Of a stretch of DNA of 64,000 nt, positions 21,701 to 30,952 are shown in pieces; the first letter of the stretch is position 1, and the number at the start of each line of letters is the position of its first letter. The notes below the pieces were generated by a model. That model did not search any database and was not told the origin of the DNA. It saw only the letters and a list, made by a program, of their open reading frames with translations. The position numbers and the translations under genes were made by a program. The stretch covers positions 3,782,001 to 3,846,000 of the forward strand of contig NZ_CP018725.1 in the NCBI RefSeq assembly GCF_001908725.1, in the 5' to 3' direction. This DNA comes from Xanthomonas vesicatoria ATCC 35937 (GTDB lineage: Bacteria; Pseudomonadota; Gammaproteobacteria; Xanthomonadales; Xanthomonadaceae).

Positions 21701-22748
21701 CGAGCGACATGCACTGACCGAATGCGCGCAACGTATCGCGCGTCCCACCGGCGCGCCGCGCGTGCGGGTGAGCGGGCAGGGGCGCGTGCTGGCGGAATGG
21801 CGTTGGGAAGAGTTGTTCGATGCCTGGTGGTCGGTGACCCACGCCATGCAGAAGCTGCGCGACAACCCGGACAGTGCCGACGAAGAGCGCGCGCTGGCGC
21901 GCGATTTCCAGGCGCCCGGCTTGCGTCCCAAGTTGGTGTTCGACCCGTCCGAGGACGTGGCCGCGCCGTTCGTGGCGACCGGTGCGCGGCCCAAGGTGGC
22001 GATCCTGCGCGAGCAGGGCGTCAACGGGCAGATCGAAATGGCCTACAACTTCGAACGCGCCGGCTTCAGCGCATTCGACGTGCACATGAGCGACCTGATC
22101 GAAGGGCGCGTGGATCTGGCGCAATTTTCCGGCTTCGCCGCCTGTGGCGGTTTCAGCTACGGCGACGTGCTGGGCGCCGGCCGTGGCTGGGCCACCTCGA
22201 TCCTGGAGCGCGCGGCATTGCACGATGCATTCGCCGCGTTCTTCGCGCGCAGCGATACGTTCGCGTTGGGTGTGTGCAATGGTTGCCAGATGCTCAGCCA
22301 GCTCAAGGACATCATTCCAGGTGCCGGGCACTGGCCGCGCTTCCTGCGCAATCGCAGCGAGCAGTTCGAAGCGCGTACCGCGCTGCTGGAAGTGGTGGAG
22401 TCGCCGTCGATCTTCCTGCGCGGCATGGCCGGCTCGCGGATTCCGGTGGCAGTAGCGCATGGGGAAGGCCGTGCGGAGTTCGACACGGCCGTGGACCAGG
22501 CAGCCGCACGCGTGGCGCTGCGTTTCATCGACGGCAACGGTGCGGTGGCATCGCAATACCCGCTCAACCCGAACGGGTCGCCGGACGGCATCACCGGGCT
22601 GACCAGCACCGATGGCCGCGCCACCATCCTGATGCCGCATTCCGAGCGCACGCCGCGCACGGCGAACCTGAGTTGGCATCCGGCCGACTGGGGCGACGAT
22701 TCGCCGTGGCTGCGGATGTTCCGTAACGCGCGGGTGTGGTGCGGTTGA
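18708..22748 (+). CDS. purL: Phosphoribosylformylglycinamidine synthase (FGAM synthetase)
   Basis: Fourth step of purine synthesis: ATP- and glutamine-dependent conversion of FGAR to FGAM. At 1346 residues this is the large single-chain form: N-terminal PurS-like domain, two AIR-synthase-related halves ([24 protein letters not shown] is the signature near residue 290) and a C-terminal class I glutaminase. The glutaminase has Cys in [10 protein letters not shown] and the His/Glu pair AHGEGRAEF. Two insertions set it apart. Residues about 584-616 and 808-838 are translated from copies of the inverted GGGAATC repeat, read in frame as [10 protein letters not shown]...[11 protein letters not shown] and [10 protein letters not shown]...PHSPFPIPG. 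Without these roughly 60 residues the length is close to that of E. coli PurL. A strong terminator follows. The gene stands alone. Confidence 0.97.
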   Translation: MMVLEGASALSPFRRARLETRLQTLVPALRITGAWHVYFIRAEAGQSPDPATLQRILQAQADPAPRDEQASSHYVVPRLGTLSPWSSKATELVRGAGQPIQRVERGTRIDLVGWPADAAMQAAVAKLLHDPMTQSLLGSTAAAEALFNVPDPGHLQRVPLDGLEQANRDLGLALAQDEIDYLRERFAELGRDPADVELMMFAQANSEHCRHKIFNASWTIDGKPQERSLFRMIKHTHQQTPQNTLSAYSDNAAVVEGVPAARYRPDPVTGQYRSEAVLPSAFAIKVETHNHPTAIAPFPGAATGAGGEIRDEGATGRGGKPKAGLTGFSVSHLRIPTLPQPWEAPRALNPRMAPALDIMLDGPLGGAAFNNEFGRPNLLGYFRSFELAEGPGLTRAYDKPIMLAGGLGAIDRNQVEKLRLQPGDAVIVLGGPAMLIGLGGGAASSVAAGDSAEALDFASVQRENPEMERRCQEVIDRCVALGIDNPIRWFHDVGAGGLSNAIPELLHDSGVGGIIDLGRVLSDDPSLSPLELWCNESQERYVLGVPQARLQEFADICARERCPFAAVGVATAEERLVVGYGVLDAGNRESGIGNGALPVADAASPHSPFPTPDSQLPIDLPMDVLFGKAPKMHRDAVHPPAPQWPVLQTATLDLQQAGLRVLAHPTVASKSFLVTIGDRSVGGLTAREQMIGPWQLPLADCAITLAGFETFEGEAMSIGERTPLALLNAAASARMAVGEAITNLCAAPVQSLDSIKLSANWMAAAGHAGEDALLYDAVRAIGMELCPALELSVPVGKDSLSMQAQWVAGNGESGIGNGETPQPSASTIPHSPFPIPGEMLKSVSPVSLIISAFAPVCDVRTQLTPLLRNDEESELWLIGLGGGKQRLGGSVLAQVYADDAALPAFGGEVPDLEDAQRLRSFFELIRDARESGLLLAYHDRSDGGAFAALCEMAFASRQGLDITLDAWGDDAFRSLFNEELGAVVQIASEDRAAFADLVERHALTECAQRIARPTGAPRVRVSGQGRVLAEWRWEELFDAWWSVTHAMQKLRDNPDSADEERALARDFQAPGLRPKLVFDPSEDVAAPFVATGARPKVAILREQGVNGQIEMAYNFERAGFSAFDVHMSDLIEGRVDLAQFSGFAACGGFSYGDVLGAGRGWATSILERAALHDAFAAFFARSDTFALGVCNGCQMLSQLKDIIPGAGHWPRFLRNRSEQFEARTALLEVVESPSIFLRGMAGSRIPVAVAHGEGRAEFDTAVDQAAARVALRFIDGNGAVASQYPLNPNGSPDGITGLTSTDGRATILMPHSERTPRTANLSWHPADWGDDSPWLRMFRNARVWCG
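20463..20550. repeat. GGGAATC inverted repeat inserted in purL (copy 1)
   Basis: The left arm (20463-20491) is four GGGAATC-type units and the right arm (20520-20550) is the complementary ATTCCCC/GATTCCC run, with a 28-base spacer. The element is translated in frame with no stop in either arm. Confidence 0.85.
21132..21217. repeat. GGGAATC inverted repeat inserted in purL (copy 2)
   Basis: The left arm (21132-21160) and right arm (21187-21217) have the same design as copy 1 but a different spacer. It again keeps the purL frame and reads as GESGIGNG and IPHSPFPIP peptides. Confidence 0.85.
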
Positions 22749-22802
22749 GTCGGTGATCGCTAGCCGCGTGCGCTGAGAGCGCATTGCCTGCCCCCCCCTG
22801 AC

Positions 22803-22834
22803 GGCCGTGTGCAGCGATGCACACGGCCTTTTTG
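22803..22834 (+). terminator. Rho-independent terminator after purL
   Basis: GGCCGTGTGC-AGCGAT-GCACACGGCC is a perfect 10-bp stem followed by TTTTTGTTTTTG, 54 bases after the purL stop. Confidence 0.9.
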
Positions 22835-23396
22835 TTTTTGTCCCGGTGTGCGGACTCACATCGTCGCAAAGCGTCTGCACTGCATCGCACGTCGTGTATC
22901 GCCATGCAATGAGGCGTTCGCTGAAAAACGCGTGCAATTCCCCGGCTAGCCGATTACCGGCGCGCCGTGGTCCATCTTTCCATGCAGTGCCGGTTGGTGC
23001 GCTTGCTTCATCGGCAGCGCGACTCGCGTACCGTGCTGTCGCGCGTAGATCGATAAGCCGCGGCGCGGGGTTTGACTCCCGGGCTGCCAAAAAGCAACAA
23101 GGTGCCATAAGAATAATAAGGTTTGTTTCCAGTAACTATCATTGCTGGTTGGTAGGGTCGGAACTCCTTTTTTTTGGTGAGTGATGCGCTTCCCATTTAG
23201 TTGCGGTTTTTTATAAAATGCATCGAGCATTATGAATTCAAGACGCGTCGCTCATCCGTTGCGCACTCACGGTTGCTTCTTTCCGGTCAAGCGCCGTGAA
23301 GGAAAGTTGTTGCGCTCGATAAAAATCTCACGGGACTGCACGCCAATCAGGCGTGCAGTGCTCGCTCCTCACACGCCAGGCCATCACGGGGAGTAA
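22835..23396. other. Gene-free region with tRNA-like 3' segment and AT-rich tract
   Basis: No gene is supported. Around 23060-23089 the sequence reads like a tRNA T-arm and acceptor end (GGTTTGACTCCC then GGGCTGCCA). GGCAGC 70 bases upstream could pair with GCTGCC, but no D-arm or anticodon arm is recognisable. From about 23100 to 23230 the DNA turns AT-rich (ATAAGAATAATAAGG, TTTTTTTTGG, TTTTTTATAAAATG), unlike its surroundings. Confidence 0.4.
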
Positions 23397-24203
23397 GTGT
23401 GGAATGAAGGGTATCGACAATGCCGAGGGGCATTTCCTCTGCGGTAAAGGCGAAGCATTAGCCGATTATCTCGAACGTGCAGGTGCGGCGCGGTCCGCAT
23501 GCGGGTAGTGGGCTGGCAGCTGCCATCTGCATGACGCTGGCGGGTAGTGGCACCACAGCCACTGGCGTGGCGCAGACGCGTGGCGCAACAAAGCCCTGCA
23601 GCATGGTCGATGGTCAGCGTCTGTGTGCGCAGTCGCTGGCGGCCGTAGGTGCGTCGACAGGTTCTGGTTGCCCATGCTGCGGCGTCGACGTACATGCCGA
23701 ATACGGCGATGCCGGCCGAAGACAATGCCGACCGGCCTCCATTCGTGGGCGGGCGCAATGCGATCGCCATGGGGACGGCAAGTAAGGCGCTTGCCGATCG
23801 CGCCATCGCGCTGGGAGCCGGCAGCCCGGCATTGGAGCGCGATGCGACCGCAGTTGGACGCGACGCGGTAGCGATCGGCACGCCTGCGGTGGTGGCTGGC
23901 GGCGTTGCAACGGCGCACGACCACGACGAGTTCGGCTCTGTCGTCGGCAGCAGCGAGCCAACCAGCCACGTTGCCGGAGTTGCCTCCACCGCGATCGGTG
24001 GCGGCGCCAAGGCAGTTGATCTGCTGACCACCGCAGGGCCCCGGCTTCGATCGCGTAAGCCTGTGGGCGCGCCAATGCGTCGACGCCTGCCACCGGCACC
24101 TGCAGTGATCGTCATTTCCTTGGCGCATCCGGGCTTGGTACCCACCCTGGCACGCCGTCCAGGCAGCAATTGCTGGCAAGCGGGGCGCTGGCCCGCCTGT
24201 TGA
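23397..24203 (+). pseudogene. Decayed YadA-type adhesin remnant
   Basis: Three pieces of a trimeric autotransporter N-terminus lie in order but in different frames. GTGTGGAATGAAGG at 23397 reads VWNEGYRQ, resembling the extended signal peptide region (MNRIYRKVWN in the intact neighbour). From 23477 another frame gives a signal-like LAAAICMTLAGSGTTATGVAQ. From 23649 a third stretch has head repeats GGRNAIAMGTASKALADRAIALG and RDATAVGRDAVAIGTPA. No stalk, neck or membrane anchor remains. The intact adhesin begins 417 bases downstream, so this is probably a decayed tandem relative or an old 5' duplication. At least two frameshifts make expression as one protein impossible. Confidence 0.7.
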
Positions 24204-24619
24204 CGTCCTTTCTGCTGCGTTTTTGCGCAATCAAGCCCGCTGGCGTCTCGTCAGTGGGTTTTTTTGTCCACAACGGACACGGCTATTCAGCTTTCGAATG
24301 TCTTGAGAGACATGATCTAGGTCGCTGTTTTCCAAAGAATTATCAAAAATCTAATAAAAGCAAGCAGAAGTGTGACGTAAAGCACTCTTCTCTTCGCTTT
24401 CTGTCAAAAACTTGACGCCTGATTTGACGAGTGTTAACACTTCGCGCAGTTATATGGTTGGGTAGCGTTCACTTTTTGACTATCCACGGTGCAGGCGCAA
24501 GCCGCCCATCGCCGCAAGGCCCATAGCGCGAGCAACCACTGGCAATCGCTTGGCCGCAAGGCCTTCCAAGGGTGGGCGCTCGCCAAAAACCAGTCCAACA
24601 ACTCAGGAGTCGTGCGTCG
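24204..24619 (+). promoter_or_regulatory. AT-rich leader of the adhesin gene
   Basis: This 416-base gap is much richer in A and T than the genome around it, mainly from 24250 to 24480 (for example CAAAGAATTATCAAAAATC). It probably contains the adhesin promoter and may bind an H-NS/XrvA-like silencer, which is inference. The ribosome site AGGAG at 24605-24609 sits about 10 bases before the chosen ATG. Confidence 0.4.
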
Positions 24620-27600
24620 ATGAATCGGATTTATCGCAAGGTCTGGAACAAATCATTGGGTGTGTGGGCCGTGGCCTCGGAATTGGCCAGCGGTGACAGC
24701 CCCGGAGCCGCAGCTCCAGCCTCGCTCATCGACCGCCGCCAAAGCCTGGCATTGGCTGCCGCCATCACCCTGGCACTGGGTGGTGCCGGATTCGTCACAC
24801 CGCTCCCCGCCAGCGCGCAATCGGTCGAAGTCGGCCGCGGTGCCTCCGCACCGGCCGCCAAGGCGACCGCTATCGGTGCCGGCAGCACGGCCAGCGCCAC
24901 CGGCGCGGTCGCCACCGGTGCCGATAGCAGCGCCAGCGGCGTAAACAGCAGCGCGATCGGTCGCCAGACCAATGCCATCGGCGAAAACGCCGTGGCCATC
25001 GGCTACAACAGCTTCGTGCGCCAGGCCGGCGTCAACGGCGTGGCGCTGGGCGCCAATGCCGGCGTCACCGGTGCCAATTCGGTCGCGCTGGGCGCAGGCT
25101 CGCGCACCCACGAAGACGACGTGGTGTCGGTCGGTAGCGGCAATGGTCGCGGTGGCCCGGCAACGCGTCGCATCACCAATGTCGGTGCCGGCATCAACGC
25201 CACCGATGCGGTCAACGTGGCGCAGTTGCGCGACGTGGCCGATGTGGCCGAAGACACCGCGCTGTTCTTCAAGGCAAGCCCGGGTGACGACAACGTCGGC
25301 GCCTATGTCGAAGGCGATAGCGCACTGGCCGCAGGCGATGCCGCCAATGCGGTCGGTACCGCAACCACCGCGCTCGGCACCGGCGCCAATGCCGTCGCCG
25401 AGAACGCGACAGCCGTCGGTGCCAACGCGCTCGCCTCCGGCCAGAACAGCGCTGCGTTCGGCCATAACGCGCAGGCCAATGGCCCGGCCAGCGTGGCCGT
25501 GGGCGGCGCTGCGGTCGACGAAGACGGCCAGCCGTTGGTCACCAACGGCGGCGTGCCGGTCACCACCGGTGCCACCAGCGCCGGCGTTGGCGGGACCGCA
25601 GTCGGTGCCAGCGCCAATGCCGATGGCTTCGCGGCGTCCTCGTTCGGCGTCGGCGCGTATGCCGCCGGTGCGCAGTCTTCCGCGTTCGGTGCGGTAGCCA
25701 ATGCGGCAGGCGATTACGCCACCGCGGTGGGCACCCAGACCAGCGCCAGCGGCACCAGCAGCACGGCCGTGGGCGGCCCGGTGGATCTGATCCCCGGGCT
25801 GGGCGCCTTCGTGCAGACCCAGGCCAGCGGCGAAGCCGCCACCGCGCTGGGCGCCGGTGCGATCGCATCTGGCGCCTACACCACTGCCGTCGGCACGCTG
25901 AGCGATGCATCGGGAACCGAAGCCACCGCAGTGGGCTACTTCGCCTACGCACCTGGCGAAGGCGCCACGGCAGTCGGCCCGGAATCCTGGGCCAGCGGCG
26001 AGCTGAGTACGGCGCTGGGGTATTACAGCACCGCACGCGGCGCCAACTCGGTGGCGCTGGGCGCCAATTCGGTCGCCACGCGCGCCGACACGGTGTCGGT
26101 TGGCGCAGCCGGCGCAGAGCGCCAGATCACCAGCGTCGCTGCCGGTACCGAAGGCACCGACGCGGTCAATCTCGATCAGCTCACCGCCGTCTCCGATGTC
26201 GCATCCACCACCGCACGCACGTTCGTCGCCACCGGTGAAGGCGCTGCGCTTGCTGACGGCGTGGACAGCGTTGCGGCAGGGTCCAATGCGTCTGCCCTTG
26301 CCGATTACAGCACGGCGTTGGGCTCCAGCAGCATTGCATCGGACATCAACACCACGGCCGTGGGCAGCGGTGCAGTTGCCAACGTCAACAACGCAACGGC
26401 GGTCGGCTTCAACAGCATCGCCAGCGATCGTTACGCCACTGCGCTGGGCGCAGACAGCACCGCGTCGGGCTTCTACGGCACCGCACTTGGCAGCACCAGC
26501 GTGGCCTTCGGTCGCGGTGCGACGGCGGTCGGTTTCGAAAGCATCGCCAATGGCGATGAATCCACCGCGCTGGGTTTTGCCAGCGTGGCATGGGGCTATA
26601 GCAGCACGGCCATCGGCGGGGAAACCACTGCAAATGGCGATGGCAGCGTCGCGGTCGGTTTCAATGTCGGCGCGGGCGGTACTGAATCGGTTGCCATCGG
26701 TAATACCACGTTCACCGGCGGCAATCGTGCAGTTGCGATTGGGTCGCAGGCCAACGCCTACGGCGACCAGTCGCTTGCATTGGGTGCAAACACTTTCGTC
26801 GAAGGCACCGATAGCGTTGCGATCGGCGATGGCGCGCAAGTTGCGGTGAACAACAGCGTTGCGCTTGGCGTAAACGCAGTTGCCGACCGTGCCAACACGG
26901 TCTCCGTGGGTACCGTCGGCGGCGAACGCCAGATCACCAATGTCGCTGCCGGTACCGAAGGCACCGATGCGGTGAATCTGGATCAGCTCAATGCAGTGGC
27001 CGGCACTGCCGAACCCACCGCGCGCCTGTACGCAGGCACCGGCGACGGCACTGCCGTTGCACAGGGTGAAGATGCAACGGCGGCCGGTTCCAATGCCACC
27101 GCCGAAGGGGATTACAGCAGCGCGTTCGGCGCCAGCAGCAATGCCACTGCCATCGGCGCAGTGGCCATCGGCAGCGGCGCCAGCGCAACAGCGCAGTACG
27201 CCAATGCCGCCGGTTACAACGCGGCAGCCAGCGGCTTCGGCAGTGTGTCCAACGGCGCCTTCAGCCAGGCCAGCGGCGACTACGCCGTGGCCGTGGGTGG
27301 CGAGAGCGAAGCGGCCGGCGCGCAGAGCACCGCGCTCGGTGCAGCGGCAGGCGCGTATGGCGATGGCGCGCTGGCAGTCGGTGCGCTGAGCGAAGCGCAG
27401 GGCAGCGAATCCACCGCGATGGGTTACTTCGCGAGCGCCAGCGGCGAATCGGCCACGGCAATCGGTGCAGAAAGCGTCGCCGACGGCACCACCGCTGCGG
27501 CGCTTGGCTTCGGCGCACAGGCGACTGCCAACTACGCCACCGCCGTCGGTGGGTATTCCACCGCGAGCGGTTTCAATAGCACCGCGCTGGGTAACTTCAG

Positions 27601-30600
27601 CACCGCCAGCGGCTCCAGCACGCTCGCGGTGGGCAGCGACGCGACCGCGACCGGCTCCTACAGCGTTGCGGCCGGCCAGGGTAGTGTGGCCAGCGGCTAC
27701 AACAGCGTGTCGGTCGGCGGTGCCCTGCTCGGCTTGTTGCCGACAGAAGCCTCTGGCGACTATTCCACCGCGCTTGGCGGCGCTGCCTGGGCACCTGGCC
27801 TGAGCAGTACCGCACTGGGCAACTTCTCCGAGGCCACCGGTGAAAGCAGCGTGGCACTGGGCGCCGATTCGGTGGCCGACCGCGACTTTGCGGTGTCCGT
27901 CGGCAGCGCCGGCAACGAGCGTCAGATCACCAACGTGGCAGCCGGTACGCAGGGCACCGATGCGGTAAATCTGGATCAGCTCAACGCGGTTGCCGAAGCC
28001 GGTGCAGCCACCAGCAAATACTTCCAGGCCAGCGGCAGCGATGACAGCGATGCTGGTGCGTACGTCGAAGGCGATGACGCATTGGCCGCAGGCGAGGGCG
28101 CCGCTGCCACCGGTACCGACACCACCGCGTTGGGCGCAGGCGCGAGGGCGGTTGCCGACAACGCGACTGCGGTCGGCGTCAGTGCTGTGGCGAGCGGAAC
28201 CGGCGCAGCGGCGGTGGGCAACAATGCCCAGGCAATCGCCGAAAGCAGCAGCGCGGTCGGCAGCAATGCGCTGGCCAGCGATATCGGTGCCACGGCAAAC
28301 GGTGCGGGTGCACAGGCGATTTCGACCTACACCACTGCGCTCGGCAGCGAGGCAGTGGCATCGGACAATCAGGCCACCGCTGCGGGCTTCCGCAGCGCGG
28401 CGTCCAACGTCGGTAGCGCGGCATTTGGCGGCTACAGCGAATCCAGCGGCCGGCTGTCGTCGGCACTGGGTTACGGCGCGGTGGCATCCAGCGACTACAG
28501 CACCGCCGTCGGTGCTGCATCGCTGGCCTCCGGCGCCAGCGCAGTGGCCGTGGGTGAGTTCAGCGAAGCCACCGGCGACGAAAGCGTTGCCGTCGGCGGC
28601 AGCACGTTCTTCGGCTTCATTCCGGCGCGTGCTTCTGGAACCGGCGCAGCCGCCTTCGGTGCAGGTGCGTGGGCCACCGCGGACTACACCACCGCCATCG
28701 GTTGGAACTCGTACGCGGACGGCACCAACGCCACTGCGCTGGGTCAAAGCGCTGCGGCGTTGGCAAACAACACGCTGGCACTGGGCGGCAACAGCCGCGC
28801 CGATGCGGTCGGCGCCAGCGTGATCGGCGTGGATGCGTCGGCCACCGGCGTCAACAGCACCGGTGTCGGCCGCCAGGTCAATGTGATCGGCGAAAATGCA
28901 GTTTCGGTGGGCTACAACTCGTTTGTTCGCCAGAGCGCGGTCAACGGTGTGGCTCTGGGTGCCAACGCCGGCGCGACCGGTGCCGATTCGGTGGCCCTGG
29001 GCTCTGGCTCGCGCACCTACGAAGCCGACACCGTGTCTATCGGTAGCGGCAACGGTCGCGGTGGTCCCGCAACGCGTCGCATTGTCAATGTCAGCGATGG
29101 CCAGACCGCAACCGATGCGGTCAACAAGGGTCAGCTGGATGCGGTGTCGGCCGATGTGCAGAACACCAGCAGCAAGTTCAAGACCACCGGCGATGCAGTG
29201 GCCACGGCATCCGGCGAGCGCAGCACGGCTGCCGGCTCCGGTGCTGCCGCCAGCGGCGCACGCAGCGTCGCCATTGCCTCCGGCAGCAGCGCGTCGGCCA
29301 CCGGCGCCAGCGCGATGGGTGTGGACAGCAGCGCCAGCGGCGTGAACAGCACGGCGATGGGCCGTCAGACCAATTCCATCGGCGAAAACGGCGTGGCACT
29401 GGGCTACAACTCCTTCGTGCGCGAAAGCGGCAGCAATGCAGTGGCCTTGGGTGCGAATGCAGGTGCCAGCGGTGCCGATTCGGTGGCGTTGGGCTCGGGC
29501 TCGCGTACCTACGACGCCAATACAGTGTCGGTGGGTAGCGGCAATGGCCGCGGTGGTCCGGCGACGCGTCGCATCGTCAACGTGGGCGCCGGCGCGATTG
29601 CCGATGCCAGCACCGATGCGATCAACGGAGGTCAGTTGTTCCAGTCGCTCAGCAACGCCGCCAGCTTCCTGGGTGGTGGTGCGGCGATCGGTGCGCAAGG
29701 CGTGTTCGTTGCACCGACTTACGTGATTCAGGGCGCCAGCTACAACAACGTGGGCGCTGCACTGACCGCATTGGATACAAAGGTCACCGAACTGGATGCA
29801 CGTGGTGGCACCGCAACGGCCAGCACCGCCGCACGTAGTGTGTCGCTGCGTACCGCTGCGGTGCCAGCCGTTGCCGCACCTGCTGCAAGCGATGTGGCAA
29901 GCAACGTCAGCACCACCACCGCGACTGCCAGCGTGCAGGGCACCCCGACGGCAGCGGTGGTCGGCAGCATCACGCCGGCAGCGACCTCGACGGCCGTCGG
30001 CACTGCGGCCGTGGCCAACCACGTCACCGGTACCGCGATTGGCGGCAGCGCCTATGCGCATGGCCCCAACGACACTGCGATCGGCAGCAACGCACGCGTC
30101 AATGCCGACGGCAGCACGGCGGTAGGTGCCAACACGCAGATTGCAGCGGTGGCGACCAATGCGGTGGCGATGGGCGAGGGTGCGCAGGTCAGCGCCGCCT
30201 CCGGCACCGCCATTGGCCAGGGCGCACGTGCCAGTGCACAAGGCGCCGTGGCACTGGGTCAGGGTTCGGTGGCCGACCGCGCCAACACGGTGTCGGTGGG
30301 CAGCGTGGGCGGCGAGCGTCAGGTGGCTAATGTGGCCGCCGGTGTGCGCGCCACCGACGCGGTGAACAAGGGCCAGTTGGACAGCGGCGTTGCCGCCGCC
30401 AACAGCTACACCGATAGCCGCTACAGCGCGATGGCCGATAGCTTCGAAAGCTACCAGGGCGATATCGAAGACCGTCTGCGTCGGCAGAACCGTCGCCTGG
30501 ACCGTCAGGGCGCCATGAGCTCGGCGATGTTGAACATGTCCGCCAGCGTGGCTGGTATCGCCTCGCAGAACCGCGTCGGTGCCGGTGTCGGTTTCCAGAA

Positions 30601-30724
30601 CGGCGAGTCGGCGTTGTCGGTGGGCTACCAGCGTGCGATCAGCCCGCGCGCCACGTTGACCGTGGGTGGTGCGCTCAGCGGCGACGACAGCTCGATCGGC
30701 GTGGGTGCCGGTTTCGGCTGGTAA
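24620..30724 (+). CDS. YadA-type trimeric autotransporter adhesin (XadA-like)
   Basis: Surface adhesin, type V secretion subclass c, of 2034 residues from ATG 24620; the frame also extends to a GTG at 24572, but the ATG has an AGGAG site. It starts with an extended signal peptide region, MNRIYRKVWNKSLGVWAVASELA, then a hydrophobic signal ending PLPASAQS. Most of the protein is YadA-like head made of 14-residue-type beta-roll repeats (AxAxGxxAxAxGxxS). Seven neck motifs break it up: VNVAQL (25205), VNLDQL (26159, 26966 and 27959), VNKGQL (29116 and 30358) and INGGQL (29616). A short coiled coil precedes the C-terminal YadA anchor (MSASVAGIASQNRVGAGVGF to the final aromatic FGW). A module of about 235 bases (RQTNAIGENAVAIGYNSFVRQ...) is present three times. 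It is the size class of Xanthomonas XadA/XadB proteins, which mediate attachment to leaves. Confidence 0.93.
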   Translation: MNRIYRKVWNKSLGVWAVASELASGDSPGAAAPASLIDRRQSLALAAAITLALGGAGFVTPLPASAQSVEVGRGASAPAAKATAIGAGSTASATGAVATGADSSASGVNSSAIGRQTNAIGENAVAIGYNSFVRQAGVNGVALGANAGVTGANSVALGAGSRTHEDDVVSVGSGNGRGGPATRRITNVGAGINATDAVNVAQLRDVADVAEDTALFFKASPGDDNVGAYVEGDSALAAGDAANAVGTATTALGTGANAVAENATAVGANALASGQNSAAFGHNAQANGPASVAVGGAAVDEDGQPLVTNGGVPVTTGATSAGVGGTAVGASANADGFAASSFGVGAYAAGAQSSAFGAVANAAGDYATAVGTQTSASGTSSTAVGGPVDLIPGLGAFVQTQASGEAATALGAGAIASGAYTTAVGTLSDASGTEATAVGYFAYAPGEGATAVGPESWASGELSTALGYYSTARGANSVALGANSVATRADTVSVGAAGAERQITSVAAGTEGTDAVNLDQLTAVSDVASTTARTFVATGEGAALADGVDSVAAGSNASALADYSTALGSSSIASDINTTAVGSGAVANVNNATAVGFNSIASDRYATALGADSTASGFYGTALGSTSVAFGRGATAVGFESIANGDESTALGFASVAWGYSSTAIGGETTANGDGSVAVGFNVGAGGTESVAIGNTTFTGGNRAVAIGSQANAYGDQSLALGANTFVEGTDSVAIGDGAQVAVNNSVALGVNAVADRANTVSVGTVGGERQITNVAAGTEGTDAVNLDQLNAVAGTAEPTARLYAGTGDGTAVAQGEDATAAGSNATAEGDYSSAFGASSNATAIGAVAIGSGASATAQYANAAGYNAAASGFGSVSNGAFSQASGDYAVAVGGESEAAGAQSTALGAAAGAYGDGALAVGALSEAQGSESTAMGYFASASGESATAIGAESVADGTTAAALGFGAQATANYATAVGGYSTASGFNSTALGNFSTASGSSTLAVGSDATATGSYSVAAGQGSVASGYNSVSVGGALLGLLPTEASGDYSTALGGAAWAPGLSSTALGNFSEATGESSVALGADSVADRDFAVSVGSAGNERQITNVAAGTQGTDAVNLDQLNAVAEAGAATSKYFQASGSDDSDAGAYVEGDDALAAGEGAAATGTDTTALGAGARAVADNATAVGVSAVASGTGAAAVGNNAQAIAESSSAVGSNALASDIGATANGAGAQAISTYTTALGSEAVASDNQATAAGFRSAASNVGSAAFGGYSESSGRLSSALGYGAVASSDYSTAVGAASLASGASAVAVGEFSEATGDESVAVGGSTFFGFIPARASGTGAAAFGAGAWATADYTTAIGWNSYADGTNATALGQSAAALANNTLALGGNSRADAVGASVIGVDASATGVNSTGVGRQVNVIGENAVSVGYNSFVRQSAVNGVALGANAGATGADSVALGSGSRTYEADTVSIGSGNGRGGPATRRIVNVSDGQTATDAVNKGQLDAVSADVQNTSSKFKTTGDAVATASGERSTAAGSGAAASGARSVAIASGSSASATGASAMGVDSSASGVNSTAMGRQTNSIGENGVALGYNSFVRESGSNAVALGANAGASGADSVALGSGSRTYDANTVSVGSGNGRGGPATRRIVNVGAGAIADASTDAINGGQLFQSLSNAASFLGGGAAIGAQGVFVAPTYVIQGASYNNVGAALTALDTKVTELDARGGTATASTAARSVSLRTAAVPAVAAPAASDVASNVSTTTATASVQGTPTAAVVGSITPAATSTAVGTAAVANHVTGTAIGGSAYAHGPNDTAIGSNARVNADGSTAVGANTQIAAVATNAVAMGEGAQVSAASGTAIGQGARASAQGAVALGQGSVADRANTVSVGSVGGERQVANVAAGVRATDAVNKGQLDSGVAAANSYTDSRYSAMADSFESYQGDIEDRLRRQNRRLDRQGAMSSAMLNMSASVAGIASQNRVGAGVGFQNGESALSVGYQRAISPRATLTVGGALSGDDSSIGVGAGFGW

Positions 30725-30751
30725 CTGCCGACAGGACCGTAGTGAGTCAAA

Positions 30752-30779
30752 CGCGGCGGCGCCGATGTGCGCCGCCGCG
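30752..30779 (+). terminator. Stem-loop after adhesin gene
   Basis: CGCGGCGGCGC / GCGCCGCCGCG is a perfect 11-bp stem with a 6-base loop, 27 bases after the adhesin stop. No T-run follows. Confidence 0.55.
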
Positions 30780-30952
30780 GTAAGGCCTGAGGGGGCGGGC
30801 AAGGACCGTGGCTAGGCCAGCCAACGGATTCGCATGGAGTGATGGCCGTACCAGGAGCGATCGATCGACTACCGCAGGCCGGCTCACGGTTGCGCGGTGT
30901 TGTCGACCCCGTTCCAAGCCTGATTCACGAAAAACACGAAGAGGATTTCACC

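Noticed and set aside
23013..23089. Possible tRNA gene: GGCAGC...GCTGCC ends 76 bases apart with a T-arm-like GGTTTGACTCCC
   Set aside because: No D-arm GG, no anticodon stem, a mismatched T-stem and only six acceptor pairs. At best a degenerate tRNA fragment; a covariance-model scan would decide.
24870..30300. Regularly spaced repeats that could be mistaken for a CRISPR array
   Set aside because: The repeats are translated in frame as beta-roll head repeats, vary in sequence and have no constant direct repeat.
24653..30802. Open frame of 2049 codons on the strand opposite the adhesin
   Set aside because: It mirrors the adhesin throughout and arises from the repetitive GCx/GGx codon pattern. 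Its product is a His/Arg/Gly-rich low-complexity chain with no domain, signal or ribosome site.
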